DNA of 64,000 nt from Natribaculum luteum (GTDB lineage Archaea > Halobacteriota > Halobacteria > Halobacteriales > Natrialbaceae), in contig NZ_CP095397.1 of the NCBI RefSeq assembly GCF_023008545.1, forward strand, positions 1,426,001-1,490,000. The letters are read 5' to 3'. Below, in pieces: positions 7,961 through 17,552 of the stretch. Positions within the stretch are counted from its first letter, which is position 1. Each line of letters opens with the position of its first letter. The position numbers were made by a program, and so were the translations under genes. The notes under the pieces are model-generated. The model was not told where the DNA came from. It ran no database searches and saw nothing but the letters and a program-made list of their open reading frames with translations.

Positions 7961-9040
7961 TCAGTCCACCGTCGTCCCCTCCGATTCCGCTGCTTCGGGA
8001 GACGTACGGCCCCGCCGCCTGCGCCCGTACAGCCCCATCGAGAGCGCGCCGAAGCCGAGCAGGAAGATCAGGAAGTTGAGAAGTCCGCCGACGATGGGGA
8101 TCTGTGCGAGGATCGCCCCGCCGAGGAGCCCGACGACGAGCGCGAGCCACCGGTTGTCGAGGCTGGCGTACGAGAGCAGCCACGCCGCGACGGCGAATCG
8201 GCCGTAGACGATCCCGACCCAGATCAACAGCGCGAAGACGAACGCGCCGACGAACGTGATGGGGATGCCGACGATCGTGATCGCGATCGCGGCCAGCAGG
8301 ATGGGGATTCCCACGAGCACGCCCAGGCCGACCAGTCCCGACCGAACCGGGTCGGTCGCCACGCGGTCGGCGACGGCGGCCGAGAACCGCGGGAACAGCC
8401 CGAGTAACGCCACACCGAGCAGCAGGTTCAGAACGAACGTGTAGACGGCAAACAGCCAGCCTGCGATCGGCTGAATCGTCGGTGCCACGTCGATTCCGAG
8501 CGTCGCATCGCGCGTGATCTCGCCCGCGACGGCGTCGGTGTTGCCCTCGAGCGAGCCCGCATACCGGAGGTCGCCACCGATGGTCGCGTTGTCACCCAGG
8601 ACGATCGTCTCCGCGCCGATCGCCGCGTCGTCCTCGATCGCCCCGTCGATCTCGACGTGTCCCGTGCTGGCCTGCAGCGACCCGCCGATCGTCGCGCCCT
8701 CCGCGACGACGATGTTCCCGGCTGCGGTGTTTACGTCTCCGCCGACGGTGCCGGTGATCTCGAGGTTGCCGGAGGCGGTCTCGACGTCACCGCCGACGTC
8801 GCCGTAGATATAGATGTTGCCGGCGGCGGCACTGACGTCGCCGGTGACGGTCCCGCGGACGATCACGGTCCCGGCGAGGGCGTTGATCTCGTCGACGGTC
8901 TCGCCTTCCTCGACGACGACGGTGCCGCCCGCGTTCGCCCCCGACTGCGCCAGCGCCGTGCCGGGGACGGCGCCGAGCACGATGGTGGCGACCACGACGG
9001 CGACAGCGATCTGCTGGGTCGTGCTTCTCGAGCCGTTCAT
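7961..9040 (-). CDS. Bactofilin-like (polymer-forming beta-helix) protein with four-helix membrane domain
   Basis: The 359-aa product has a signal peptide (residues 1-32, ending ALAQSG). Next comes a beta-solenoid of short repeats (GTVIVRGTVTGDVSAAAGNIYI, DVGGDVETASGNLEI, and so on, to about 180) of the bactofilin/polymer-forming type. From about 195 there are four or more hydrophobic helices (LFAVYTFVLNLLLGVALLGLF, VGLGVLVGIPILLAAIAITIVGI, LALVVGLLGGAILAQIPIVGG and others) and a basic acidic-tailed end. Such proteins are common in haloarchaea; an envelope or scaffold role is inferred only. A TATTTAAT box on the minus strand (9064-9071) lies 24-31 nt before the ATG and supports the start. Confidence 0.85.
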   Translation of the reverse strand: MNGSRSTTQQIAVAVVVATIVLGAVPGTALAQSGANAGGTVVVEEGETVDEINALAGTVIVRGTVTGDVSAAAGNIYIYGDVGGDVETASGNLEITGTVGGDVNTAAGNIVVAEGATIGGSLQASTGHVEIDGAIEDDAAIGAETIVLGDNATIGGDLRYAGSLEGNTDAVAGEITRDATLGIDVAPTIQPIAGWLFAVYTFVLNLLLGVALLGLFPRFSAAVADRVATDPVRSGLVGLGVLVGIPILLAAIAITIVGIPITFVGAFVFALLIWVGIVYGRFAVAAWLLSYASLDNRWLALVVGLLGGAILAQIPIVGGLLNFLIFLLGFGALSMGLYGRRRRGRTSPEAAESEGTTVD

Positions 9041-9125
9041 ACGCCCTCCTACGCTCTATACGGGATTAAATATGTATGCTGACTAACACGTCCTGTGAAC
9101 GTATTTCTCTGCGGACTATCGTGTG

Positions 9126-9189
9126 CGTCTACAGGTCCATACGGCACCTGCAGACGTGGTCAACAACCCCGACTCTCGAGGGTCGGGGT
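9126..9189. other. Two adjacent stem-loops in a divergent promoter region
   Basis: CGTCTACAGGT (9126-9136) pairs with ACCTGCAGACG (9146-9156) with one mismatch. ACCCCGAC (9166-9173) pairs perfectly with GTCGGGGT (9182-9189). The pair sits between the divergent bactofilin-like gene and rfcS (gap 9041-9327). A structured small RNA or a regulatory site is possible; nothing else was seen in the gap besides TATA boxes. Confidence 0.4.
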
Positions 9190-9296
9190 ATCGCCTCGAC
9201 CGTCCATGAAGCAGTCGACGTCCGCCCGAGGCCGGATCGATCTCCGCTCGAGTCCGGCCCGCGAATCGGACCCTCGAGGACGATCGTTCTCGGGGA

Positions 9297-9303
9297 ATTT
9301 ATC
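9297..9303 (+). promoter_or_regulatory. TATA box of rfcS
   Basis: ATTTATC ends 25 nt before the ATG at 9328. That spacing implies a leaderless or nearly leaderless transcript, and it decides the start against the in-frame ATG at 9076. Confidence 0.65.
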
Positions 9304-9327
9304 ACTCCGAGGAGTCTGTCTCACAGT

Positions 9328-10317
9328 ATGAGCGAGGCCGACGCCGAAACCGCGGAGCCTGCGGGGGGCCGATCCGGGATCTGGATCGAAAAGTATCGTC
9401 CGGAGGGGTTAGACGACGTCAAAGGCCACGAGAACGTCGTCCCCCGGCTGAAACGCTACGTCGAGCAAGACGACCTGCCCCACCTCATGTTCGCGGGGCC
9501 GGCTGGAACCGGTAAAACGACCGCAGCCCAGGCGATCGCTCGCGAAATCTACGGCGACGACTGGCGAGAGAACTTCCTCGAGTTGAACGCCTCAGACCAG
9601 CGCGGCATCGACGTCGTTCGCGACCGGATCAAGAACTTCGCCCGCTCGAGTTTCGGCGGCTACGACTATCGGATCATCTTCTTAGACGAGGCCGACGCGC
9701 TGACCAGCGACGCCCAGTCCGCGCTGCGCCGGACGATGGAGCAGTTCTCGAACAACACCCGTTTTATCCTCTCGTGTAACTACTCGAGTCAGATCATCGA
9801 CCCGATCCAGTCGCGGTGTGCCGTCTTCCGCTTCACCCAGCTGTCGGACGACGCCGTCGAGGCCCAGATCCGGGAGATCGCCGCCGAGGAGGGGATCGAA
9901 CTGACCGACGACGGCGTCGACGCGCTGGTCTACGCCGCCGACGGCGACATGCGGAAAGCGATCAACGGCCTGCAGGCTGCCGCCGTCATGGGCGAGACCG
10001 TCGACGAGGAGGCCGTCTTCGCCATTACTGCCACCGCCCGCCCCGAGGAGGTCGAGGAGATGGTCGAACAGGCGATCGCGGGCGACTTCACCGCCGCTCG
10101 TGCGACCCTCGAGACCCTGCTTACCGACCGCGGACTCGCCGGCGGCGACGTCATCGACCAGCTCCACCGCTCGGCCTGGGAGTTCGACCTCCCCGAACAG
10201 GCCACCGTCCGGCTGCTCGAGCGTCTTGGCGAGGTCGACTACCGAATTACGGAGGGTGCGAACGAACGGCTGCAACTCGAGGCGATGCTCGCGTCGCTCG
10301 CGCTCGAAGACGAGTGA
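9328..10317 (+). CDS. rfcS: Replication factor C small subunit (clamp loader ATPase)
   Basis: This 329-aa AAA+ ATPase loads the PCNA sliding clamp with RfcL. Walker A is GPAGTGKT at 57-64, the Walker B/DEAD box is IIFLDEAD at 117-123, and the RFC-specific SRC motif is at 162-164 (QSRCAVFRF). The N-terminal RFC box reads WIEKYRP. The C-terminal collar region (about 225-329) is helical, as in the family. The start [11 protein letters not shown] is fixed by the TATA box at 9297. It is convergent with the sensor kinase gene, 4 bp apart. Confidence 0.97.
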   Translation: MSEADAETAEPAGGRSGIWIEKYRPEGLDDVKGHENVVPRLKRYVEQDDLPHLMFAGPAGTGKTTAAQAIAREIYGDDWRENFLELNASDQRGIDVVRDRIKNFARSSFGGYDYRIIFLDEADALTSDAQSALRRTMEQFSNNTRFILSCNYSSQIIDPIQSRCAVFRFTQLSDDAVEAQIREIAAEEGIELTDDGVDALVYAADGDMRKAINGLQAAAVMGETVDEEAVFAITATARPEEVEEMVEQAIAGDFTAARATLETLLTDRGLAGGDVIDQLHRSAWEFDLPEQATVRLLERLGEVDYRITEGANERLQLEAMLASLALEDE

Positions 10318-10321
10318 GCTG

Positions 10322-12322
10322 TTAGTGGTCGCGGCTCCGCCGCTGGTCGTCTTCGAGGTCCGCAGAATCCACCGCGTCGGTCTCTACGCCCCGGATCTCG
10401 AACCGAGCGCCGCCATCGTCGCCGTCTGTCACCTCGACGGTCCAGCCGTGTGCGTCGACGATCTCCTCGACGATGCTGAGCCCCAGTCCGGTGCCGTCGT
10501 CGGCGGTCGTGTATCCGGAGTCGAAGACAGCGTCCCGCTCGGCCGCTGGAATCCCCGGTCCGTCGTCGGCGACGAAGAAGCCGCCCTCGGTCGCACCGAG
10601 CCGGACGGTGACGGCGTCGTCGCCGTGGTCGGTCGCGTTCCGGATCAAATTCTCGAGGATCTCGATCAGTCGTGCCTTGTCGGCCTCGACGATGGCGTCG
10701 TTCTCGAGGACGAGTTCGGCGTCTCCGGTATCGACGGTGGCCCAGGCACGTCTCGCGACGTCGTGGACGGCGACGGGTTCGGTCTCGCCGATCACCGACC
10801 CCCGCCGGGAGAGCGCCAGGAGTTCGTCGATGAGCGAACGCATGCGTTCGTGTGCGGCCTCGACCTCGGCGACGTGTTCGTCGTCGCCGGTCTCTTTCGC
10901 CAGCTCGAGGTAGCCCCGGGCGACGTTCAGCGGACTGCGGAGGTCGTGGCTGACGATGCTGGCGAACTCGTCGAGGCGTTCGTTCTGGGCGGCGAGTTCG
11001 CGCTCGCGGCGCTTTTGCTCGGTGATGTCCGTGTAGATCGAGAACCCCTCGACGCCACGCTTGCCCAGCGCGAGCGGAACGACGTTGATCAGGAAGTCTC
11101 TGATGCCGTCGGCGGTCTGGCGACGGCTGACGACCTGGAGACACTCGCCGGCCAGTAGCGTCTCGTTGAGCTGTCTGGCCTCGTCGTCGAGATTCGGCGG
11201 CACGACGTACTCGTCGACGTTCTCGTCGAGCACCGCCTCGCGATCGTAGCCGAATGCCTCCTCGAAGGCGTCGTTTACGTCGCGGACGACGGCGTCGCCG
11301 TCGACGAACTCGTATCGGACTGTGGGGTCCGGGACGTTGTCGAACAGCGCCGAGAGTCGGTCGCGCTCGGAGACGAGCGCCGCCTCGGTCCGGAGTCTGG
11401 CGACCGTTTCGGTGACGTGGGCGACGAGCGACTCGACGAGTTCGAGCGCCGCGTCGTCGAACGCGTCGGGGCCGGCGGTGACCGCCTGGAAGACGCCGAC
11501 CTCGCCGATCGGGACGCTGACGATCGACCAGGGGCCACCGTCGGTTTCGACGAGTGCGGACTCCCTGACGTCGTCGACTAGCACTGACTCGCCGGTCTCG
11601 AGCGTCTCCGCTGCGAGATCGTGGTCGTCCTCGAGTGGCCACGACCGGTCGCAGTCGCCCACGGCCGACGCCCGCGTGACGAACTCGCCGTCGTCGTCGG
11701 TCAGCACCCGACAGCAATCGAACGCGAGACAGTTCTCGGCGGTCGCGACGGCCCGGTCGTACAGTTCGGCTTCGTCTGCTGCAGCGACGATCTGGACGGT
11801 CGCCTCGTGGAAGTCGAGCACGCACTCTCTGCGATCGCGACGTCGCTGCTTCGATCGCCGCTCGTGGTTCTCCAGCGTCGCCGCCACCTCGGCCGAGTCG
11901 TCCGTGACGGCTTCCGCGTCCGTCATGCCCGGCCCGGCGGTGAGTCCCCCGTCGTCGCCTGTGGCGTTGCACATCCAGGCGATTTCGTCGGCCAGGTGGG
12001 CGACTGCCGCCTCGCCCTCGCGACGAACGTAGCCGTCGATTCCGTCGGTCGCCCTGGCCGCTTTCGGACTGTACGCAGCGTCCGTGAACAGGACGAGCGG
12101 TTTCGACCCGCACGCGTCGACCACCTCGAGCAAGTGTGCGCCGTCGGCGGTCGTCGGCGTTTCGGCGAAGACGACGCAGTCGACGGCGGGAACGCACTCG
12201 TGGACCTTCGCCAGGGAGACGGCCGGTTCGACTGTGAGGGTCGATCCGGCCCGCTCGAGTGCGGTCGCTCCCTCGTGGGCGTCCTCGTGCGACGCGGCGA
12301 CGTACAGGACCGTTTCGGTCAT
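10322..12322 (-). CDS. Sensor histidine kinase with degenerate receiver-like, GAF and PAS domains
   Basis: The 666-aa protein is cytosolic, with no membrane segments. Residues 1-120 look like a receiver-type domain (TVLYVAASHEDAHEG, LVLFTDAAYSPKAA). A GAF domain spans about 170-320 (YDRAVATAENCLAFDCCRVL, WSIVSVPIGEVGVFQA) and a PAS domain about 325-440 (LSALFDNVPDPTVRYEF, GFSIYTDITEQKRRE). The HisKA dimerisation helix follows, with phospho-acceptor in FASIVSHDLRSPLNVARGYL near residue 457. The catalytic domain has N-box NLIRNATDHG, G1 DDGPGIP and G2 GTGLGLSIVEEI. This layout is typical of haloarchaeal bat-like sensor kinases. No response regulator gene is adjacent, so the partner is unknown. 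The ligand cannot be inferred. Confidence 0.93.
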   Translation of the reverse strand: MTETVLYVAASHEDAHEGATALERAGSTLTVEPAVSLAKVHECVPAVDCVVFAETPTTADGAHLLEVVDACGSKPLVLFTDAAYSPKAARATDGIDGYVRREGEAAVAHLADEIAWMCNATGDDGGLTAGPGMTDAEAVTDDSAEVAATLENHERRSKQRRRDRRECVLDFHEATVQIVAAADEAELYDRAVATAENCLAFDCCRVLTDDDGEFVTRASAVGDCDRSWPLEDDHDLAAETLETGESVLVDDVRESALVETDGGPWSIVSVPIGEVGVFQAVTAGPDAFDDAALELVESLVAHVTETVARLRTEAALVSERDRLSALFDNVPDPTVRYEFVDGDAVVRDVNDAFEEAFGYDREAVLDENVDEYVVPPNLDDEARQLNETLLAGECLQVVSRRQTADGIRDFLINVVPLALGKRGVEGFSIYTDITEQKRRERELAAQNERLDEFASIVSHDLRSPLNVARGYLELAKETGDDEHVAEVEAAHERMRSLIDELLALSRRGSVIGETEPVAVHDVARRAWATVDTGDAELVLENDAIVEADKARLIEILENLIRNATDHGDDAVTVRLGATEGGFFVADDGPGIPAAERDAVFDSGYTTADDGTGLGLSIVEEIVDAHGWTVEVTDGDDGGARFEIRGVETDAVDSADLEDDQRRSRDH

Positions 12323-12484
12323 CCGTGTTGGTTCCTCGAGAGCGGTGTGTTCGATCTTACCGATACGGAGGCAATCTACTTTAATAATTTATCGTATTCG
12401 AACAATGAACTTGGCCCGGACTCGAGGGGCCGGCTCACACCCGTTCTGACGTCGTCGTCGACCCGCCGATCGCCGTGGTCGATC

Positions 12485-13009
12485 TCACGCGTTTATCGAC
12501 CAGATCATGTAGTTAAGCAGGGTCGCGAAACCGACCCACAGCAGGTACGGAACGAGGAGGACGGCCGCCAGCCGATCGACGCGGGCGAACGCCGCGATCG
12601 TCGCGGCGACGAGGACGAACAGCACGGCGACGATGCCGAGCGCGAGAAGTGGTTCCTGCAGCGTGAAAAAGGTGGGCGTCCAGGTGACGTTGACGGCCAT
12701 CTGCACGACGAACGCACCGAGTGCGATCCTGACCGCACGTCGCTCGAGTCCTCGCCGATAGACCAGGTAGCACGCGACGCCCAGCAGCGTAAAGAGAATC
12801 GTCCAGACGACGCCGAACAGCCAGCCGGGCGGGTAAAACGCCGGCTTCTCGAGCGCCCGGAACCACGCCGAGTTCGGACCCCCGAGGAGGGCGGGTGCTG
12901 CACCGACGGCGTTGACGCCGACGACGAACGCGATCGCGGTGAGAACCTCGCGCCATCTCGGACGGCTCGAGTCTACATCGCCGGCGTGAGCGGATTCTTG
13001 CGATCCCAT
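12485..13009 (-). CDS. tspO: TspO/MBR family membrane protein
   Basis: A 174-aa five-helix membrane protein of the TspO/peripheral benzodiazepine receptor family. Diagnostic features are WFRALEKPAFYPPGWLFGVVWTILFTLLG (proline/tryptophan loop and helix 2), NVTWTPTFF in helix 3, and the ending ATLLNYMIWSIN. Family members bind porphyrins or cholesterol and are linked to tetrapyrrole transport or stress; the haloarchaeal role is not established. Start MGSQESAHAG at 13009 was chosen because it gives family length and upstream codons read as low-complexity arginine-rich shadow sequence. The gene diverges from alaS across a 186-bp gap. Confidence 0.9.
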   Translation of the reverse strand: MGSQESAHAGDVDSSRPRWREVLTAIAFVVGVNAVGAAPALLGGPNSAWFRALEKPAFYPPGWLFGVVWTILFTLLGVACYLVYRRGLERRAVRIALGAFVVQMAVNVTWTPTFFTLQEPLLALGIVAVLFVLVAATIAAFARVDRLAAVLLVPYLLWVGFATLLNYMIWSINA

Positions 13010-13195
13010 CACGAGAGCGTACGTCGACCACGACCGTAGTCGTTGGCCCCGACTCGAGTGCCGCCTGCGTCTTCCCGGCCGCCGGCGGCATCCAGCGGAC
13101 GATCGTCGGTGAATCGACGCCTTGCACGGCGAGACGCCCGCGTTCGGGTCTCCGTCCCGGAACTGTTTTACCCGCTGCATGGTCATGTGAGTCTA

Positions 13196-15970
13196 ATGAG
13201 CGAACTCGAGGAAGAGTACCGCCTCGACTATTTCGAGGAGGAAGGCTTCGAGCGAAAGGAGTGCTCGAAGTGTGGCGCGCACTTCTGGACGCGCGATCAC
13301 GACCGCACGACGTGTGGGGAACCGCCGTGTGAGGACTACAGCTTCATCGACAACCCGGGGTTCGACGACGAGTACAGCCTGGAAGAGATGCGCGAGACGT
13401 TCCTCTCGTTTTTCGAAGAGCACGACCACGAGCGCATCGACCCCTACCCCGTCGCGGCGAACCGCTGGCGCGACGACGTCCTGTTGACGCAGGCGTCGAT
13501 CTACGACTTCCAGCCGCTCGTCACGAGCGGGGAGACGCCGCCGCCGGCGAACCCGCTGACCATCTCGCAGCCCTGTATCCGGATGCAGGACATCGACAAC
13601 GTCGGCAAGACGGGCCGACACACGATGGCCTTCGAGATGATGGCCCACCACGCGTTCAACACGCGCGAAGACGCCGACGAGGAGTACGCCTACGAGGGCG
13701 AAGTCTACTGGAAGGACCGCACCGTCGAACTCTGTGACCGCTTTTTCGACTCGCTGGGCGTCGACCTCGAGGAAGTGATCTACATCGAGGACCCGTGGGT
13801 CGGCGGCGGCAACGCGGGGCCGGCGATCGAGGTCATCTTCCGGGGCGTCGAACTCGCCACGCTCGTTTTCATGTCGATGGAGCAGGATCCCGACGGCGAG
13901 TACGAGATGAAAGACGGCAACCGCTACAGCCCGATGGACACCTACATCGTCGACACCGGCTACGGGTTAGAGCGGTGGACGTGGGTGTCCCAGGGGACGC
14001 CGACCGTCTACGAGGCCGTCTACCCCGACGCGATCGAGTTTCTGAAGGACAACGCCGGACTCGAGTACACCGACGAGGAGGAGGCGCTGCTCCACCGCGC
14101 CTCGAAGCTCGCGGGCTACATGGACATCGACGAGGCCGAGGACATGGAGACCGCCCGCGGTGACATCGCAGACCGCCTCGACGTCGACCGCGAGCGACTC
14201 GAGGAACTGATGGAACCCCTCGAGGACATCTACGCCATCGCAGACCACTGCCGGACGCTGGCGTACATGTTCGGCGACGGCATCGTCCCCTCGAACGTCG
14301 GCACCGGCTACCTGGCGCGGATGGTTCTCCGGCGGACGAAACGGCTCTGTGACAACGTCGGCGTCGACGCGCCGCTTGACGAACTCGTCGACATGCAGGC
14401 CGAACGCCTCGAGTACGAAAACCGGGACACGATCCGCGACATCGTCCGCAACGAGGTCGAAAAGTACCGCGAGACCCTGGAGCGTGGCGGCCGTCGCGTC
14501 GAACAGCTGGCCCGGGAGTACGCCGAACGCGGCGAGGCGATCCCGACGACCGAACTGATCGAACTCTACGACAGCCACGGCATCCAGCCGGACATGGTCG
14601 AGGAGATCGCGAGCGACGTTGGCGCGGACGTCCAGGTGCCGGACGACTTCTACAGCCTCGTCGCCGAGCGCCACGACACCGCCGGCGAACTCGAGGTGGA
14701 CGAAGAGAGCGAAGACGAACGGTTCGAGGACCTCCCGAAGACGGAGAAACTCTACTACGACGACCAGCAGCGAACCCAGTTCGAGGCGGTCGTCCTCGAC
14801 GTCTTCGAGCGCGAAGACGGCTACGACGTCGTCCTCGATCAGACGATGTTCTACCCCGAAGGCGGTGGCCAGCCCGCAGACCGGGGGACGCTCTCGACCG
14901 ACGAGACGACCGTCGACGTTCGCGACGTCCAGATCGACGACGACGTCATCCTCCACCGGACCGACGAGCCGCTGAGCAAAGGCGAGTTCGTCAACGGGCA
15001 GATCGACGCTACCCGCCGTCGCCAGCTGATGCGCCACCACACGGCCACCCACGTCATCATCCACTCGGCCCGGCAGGTCCTCGGCGAGCACGTCCGACAG
15101 GCCGGTGCCCAGAAGGGTGTCGAGTCCTCGCGGATCGACCTGCGCCACTACGAGCGCATCTCTCGAGAGGACGTCAAACGGATCGAACGCGTCGCAAACG
15201 GCATCGTGATGGAGAACACCTCCGTCAGCCAGGAGTGGCCCCACCGCCACGAGGCCGAGGCCGAACACGGCTTCGACCTCTACCAGGGCGGCATTCCGCC
15301 GGGGACGAACATCCGGCTGATCCACGTCGCCGAAGACGTCCAGGCCTGCGGTGGCACCCACGTCGCCCGCACCGGCGACATCGGCGCGATCAAGATTCGC
15401 TCGACCGAGCGCGTCCAGGACGGCGTCGAACGCATCACCTTCGCCGCCGGCGACGCCGCGATCGAAGCGACCCAGCGCACCGAAGACGCCCTCTACGAGG
15501 CCGCAGACGTCTTAGACGTCTCGCCCGAGGAGGTCCCCGAGACCGCAGAACGGTTCTTCGAGGAGTGGAAGGATCGGGGCAAGCAGATCGAGGACCTGAA
15601 AGAACAGCTCGCGGCGGCCCGTGCCGGTGGCGGCGGTGGCGGCGAGGAGGTCGACGTCGGCGACGCGACCGCGGTGGTCCAGCGGATCGACGCCGACATG
15701 GACGAACTCCGTGCCACGGCGAACGCGCTGGTCGACGACGGCAAGATTGCCGTCCTCGGCAGCGGTGCCGACGGTGCCCAGTTCGTCGTCGCCGTCCCCG
15801 ACGGCACCGGCGTCAACGCCGGCGAGGTCGTCGGCGAACTCGCCCAGAAAGTCGGCGGCGGCGGCGGCGGCCCGCCGGACTTCGCACAGGGTGGCGGCCC
15901 CGACGTCGAGGCGCTCGACGACGCCCTCGAGGAGGCACCCGACGTGTTGCGGCAGGTGCTGAACGCGTAA
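13196..15970 (+). CDS. alaS: Alanyl-tRNA synthetase, archaeal type
   Basis: This 924-aa class II synthetase charges tRNA-Ala. The archaeal N-terminal zinc-binding extension ([23 protein letters not shown]) precedes the catalytic domain with [18 protein letters not shown] (motif 2 region) and [20 protein letters not shown]. The editing domain carries RHHTATH and CGGTH metal-binding motifs near residues 615-725, followed by a coiled segment and a glycine-rich C-Ala domain ([38 protein letters not shown]). Start [13 protein letters not shown] was chosen over an upstream in-frame ATG because CTGTTTTACC (TATA-like) lies about 30 nt before it. Size and domains are complete. Confidence 0.98.
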   Translation: MSELEEEYRLDYFEEEGFERKECSKCGAHFWTRDHDRTTCGEPPCEDYSFIDNPGFDDEYSLEEMRETFLSFFEEHDHERIDPYPVAANRWRDDVLLTQASIYDFQPLVTSGETPPPANPLTISQPCIRMQDIDNVGKTGRHTMAFEMMAHHAFNTREDADEEYAYEGEVYWKDRTVELCDRFFDSLGVDLEEVIYIEDPWVGGGNAGPAIEVIFRGVELATLVFMSMEQDPDGEYEMKDGNRYSPMDTYIVDTGYGLERWTWVSQGTPTVYEAVYPDAIEFLKDNAGLEYTDEEEALLHRASKLAGYMDIDEAEDMETARGDIADRLDVDRERLEELMEPLEDIYAIADHCRTLAYMFGDGIVPSNVGTGYLARMVLRRTKRLCDNVGVDAPLDELVDMQAERLEYENRDTIRDIVRNEVEKYRETLERGGRRVEQLAREYAERGEAIPTTELIELYDSHGIQPDMVEEIASDVGADVQVPDDFYSLVAERHDTAGELEVDEESEDERFEDLPKTEKLYYDDQQRTQFEAVVLDVFEREDGYDVVLDQTMFYPEGGGQPADRGTLSTDETTVDVRDVQIDDDVILHRTDEPLSKGEFVNGQIDATRRRQLMRHHTATHVIIHSARQVLGEHVRQAGAQKGVESSRIDLRHYERISREDVKRIERVANGIVMENTSVSQEWPHRHEAEAEHGFDLYQGGIPPGTNIRLIHVAEDVQACGGTHVARTGDIGAIKIRSTERVQDGVERITFAAGDAAIEATQRTEDALYEAADVLDVSPEEVPETAERFFEEWKDRGKQIEDLKEQLAAARAGGGGGGEEVDVGDATAVVQRIDADMDELRATANALVDDGKIAVLGSGADGAQFVVAVPDGTGVNAGEVVGELAQKVGGGGGGPPDFAQGGGPDVEALDDALEEAPDVLRQVLNA

Positions 15971-16070
15971 GCGTTCGCGAGTTCTTCTCCGGTATCGGTT
16001 CCGATAGCGTGTTATTGCGACGGAGATCTCGAGCCTTCTCATCACCCATCAAGAGGCGCGATAGATTCGA

Positions 16071-16382
16071 TCAGAGCAGGCGGTCTCGGATGCGCTGCTC
16101 GATCCCCTCGACATCCTCGAGCCCCCCGAGATTCTCGAGGAACCGATCCATTTCTCGGAGACTCTCCTCCGTGAGGACGCCCTCGCGAGCGACACGGCCG
16201 AGGCTGATGAACAGATCCACTTTGGCGACGTCGACGTCGAGAGCTATGACCTTCGAAACGATGGTCTCGTCGTCCCGATCGTCGAGGCGGACGAACGCCG
16301 GAGGGACTCCTCGCAGTAACGTCGAGACCATCAGCTCGTCGGCAGCGGCATCCGCAGGGACGTCCTCGAGCATCGCCATCAT
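16071..16382 (-). CDS. Small protein of unknown function in the toxin island
   Basis: A 103-aa acidic, mainly helical protein with repeated D/E pairs and a helical tail (LTEESLREMDRFLENLGGLED). I recognise no family. Its ATG overlaps the stop of the upstream gene (ATGATGG over TGA), so translation is probably coupled to the 16379-16957 gene. Given that context, an immunity or regulatory partner, or a remnant of such a gene, is possible, but nothing in the sequence proves it. The 100 bp between it and the convergent alaS carries no gene. Confidence 0.55.
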   Translation of the reverse strand: MMAMLEDVPADAAADELMVSTLLRGVPPAFVRLDDRDDETIVSKVIALDVDVAKVDLFISLGRVAREGVLTEESLREMDRFLENLGGLEDVEGIEQRIRDRLL

Positions 16383-16957
16383 GAATGCGGCGGGATCATC
16401 GGGATCGTCTCGATCTCCCAGCCCTCGAGCTGTTCTCGGTCCGTCAGCCCATCACCGGTCGTGTCGATCCGGGCGGGGTGGTGTTCGGCGTAGATGACCC
16501 ACGCGTGCAGTTTCGTCTCGTTGTCCTCCTGGAAGACGCGATAGTTGATGTCGACCGTCTCGTTGTCGCGGATGCCGTCGCCGCTCGTATCGAGGGCGAT
16601 CGGATCGAGCTCGAGTGACTCACCGACGACGTCGACGTCCAGTTCGACCGACTTCGGCCAGCCGCTGGACACGGAGACCACGTGACCGGAGAACTGGTGG
16701 TCAGTGTAGTCCTGTGGCTCGTCTGGATTGGGCTTGATCCCGACATCGGTTTCGACTGCCCGTTCAACGGCAGTCGGCAGCGCTGGATAGAAATCTATCT
16801 CACAGCGTTCGCCGATTATTGACTCGGAAGCGTGCATGTCCGGGTCGAAGCACCCGAGCTCGACAGACGCCGCCTGCAGGACGACCCGTTGTTCGTAGAT
16901 AGTTCCCTGATACTCACAGTGTGGGGGGATATCTACGATATTTGCCTCGATCGCCAT
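16379..16957 (-). CDS. Chimeric protein: unknown N-terminal domain joined to a TSP3-like fragment of the neighbouring toxin gene
   Basis: The 192-aa product has two parts. Residues 1-105 (MAIEANIVDIPPHCEYQGT, CEIDFYPALPTAVERA) resemble no family I can name. Residues 106-185 (ALDTSGDGIRDNETVDINYR, HHPARIDTTGDGLTDREQ) carry two calcium-binding TSP3/EF-like DxSGDGxxD motifs and are almost identical to a segment inside the pseudogene at 17552-20206. The underlying DNA, 16411-16631, matches 19555-19775. The protein stops eight codons after that match ends in EGWEIE. It has no signal peptide. It looks like a product of recombination between cassettes. Expression is possible: an AAATAAGG box lies about 27 nt before the ATG and the downstream gene overlaps it. 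Confidence 0.6.
   Translation of the reverse strand: MAIEANIVDIPPHCEYQGTIYEQRVVLQAASVELGCFDPDMHASESIIGERCEIDFYPALPTAVERAVETDVGIKPNPDEPQDYTDHQFSGHVVSVSSGWPKSVELDVDVVGESLELDPIALDTSGDGIRDNETVDINYRVFQEDNETKLHAWVIYAEHHPARIDTTGDGLTDREQLEGWEIETIPMIPPHS
16411..16631. repeat. 221-bp direct repeat, copy 1 (partner at 19555-19775)
   Basis: The stretch aligns without gaps to 19555-19775 (offset 3144 bp), with roughly 15 mismatches by hand count, about 93% identity. Both copies encode the same TSP3-like toxin segment on the minus strand. Mismatches cluster at the 16580-16625 end. Confidence 0.85.
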
Positions 16958-17024
16958 GGATTGTGTGGTTCACCTTATTTCCGTCCACCTTTACCGTTAT
17001 CTTCCCAAAGATCTGTCTATTCTA

Positions 17025-17552
17025 CTAATTTGTATTGTTATTCTCGTTCTCGTGTTTGTGTTCCATCAGTTGCTCAAGAGCATCCTCCATCTCAGAAATA
17101 GTATCTGTCTCCTCGAGTTGTGGGTTGTACTCTGTCAGACATTCCACCAATTGGCTCCCGGCCCTCTCAACGGCTGAGATGAATTCATCAGTCGTGGTGG
17201 TTGCTGTGTTGACTAGTTCGGGATATTCATCCGGATTCTCGACTGCTTCCCAAATTAACCGATGAGAGAGTTCCACGGTCGTCTCGTCAACAGGATTAAG
17301 TACCAGATACGAGGGTCCGTTGTGGTTGATGACCGTCTGTCGTTCACCGTCAAGAACAGCAATACTACTATCAACTATTCGGAACACAAAATCCGAGACC
17401 CACGTTGGCAGATACTCGTCTGCATTTCCAACCAGATATCGATCGTTGGCACTAATTCGGACACCACCGATCGGATCCGGATTACCATTTTTGATCGACG
17501 CTCGGAACTCATCGTCGTCCCGGAATTCTATTTTTATAGTAGTGTTATCCAT
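17025..17552 (-). CDS. Putative immunity protein for the adjacent nuclease-like toxin domain
   Basis: A 175-aa acidic protein starting MDNTTIKIEFRDDDEF, with a beta-rich first half (GGVRISANDRYLVGN, PTWVSDFVFRIVDS) and a helical C-terminal half ending in NENNNTN. I recognise no family. The ATG overlaps the stop codon of the toxin frame (TGATG), so the two are translationally coupled. A small gene directly downstream of a C-terminal toxin domain is the usual place for an immunity gene. The immunity role is inferred from position only. The DNA is clearly more AT-rich than its surroundings, which suggests horizontal origin. The start at 17552 is preferred to a GTG/ATG seven codons upstream because of the overlap. 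Confidence 0.55.
   Translation of the reverse strand: MDNTTIKIEFRDDDEFRASIKNGNPDPIGGVRISANDRYLVGNADEYLPTWVSDFVFRIVDSSIAVLDGERQTVINHNGPSYLVLNPVDETTVELSHRLIWEAVENPDEYPELVNTATTTTDEFISAVERAGSQLVECLTEYNPQLEETDTISEMEDALEQLMEHKHENENNNTN

Noticed and set aside
10239-12197. Long minus-strand open frame of 652 codons opposite the rfcS end and across the kinase
   Set aside because: It is arginine-rich shadow coding with no domains; the sensor kinase in the other frame carries GAF, PAS, HisKA and HATPase motifs.
12358-12396. ATACG...CGTAT inverted repeat upstream of the sensor kinase as another family copy
   Set aside because: Only five bases per arm match and no central GC stem exists, so it is below the level expected for a real copy.
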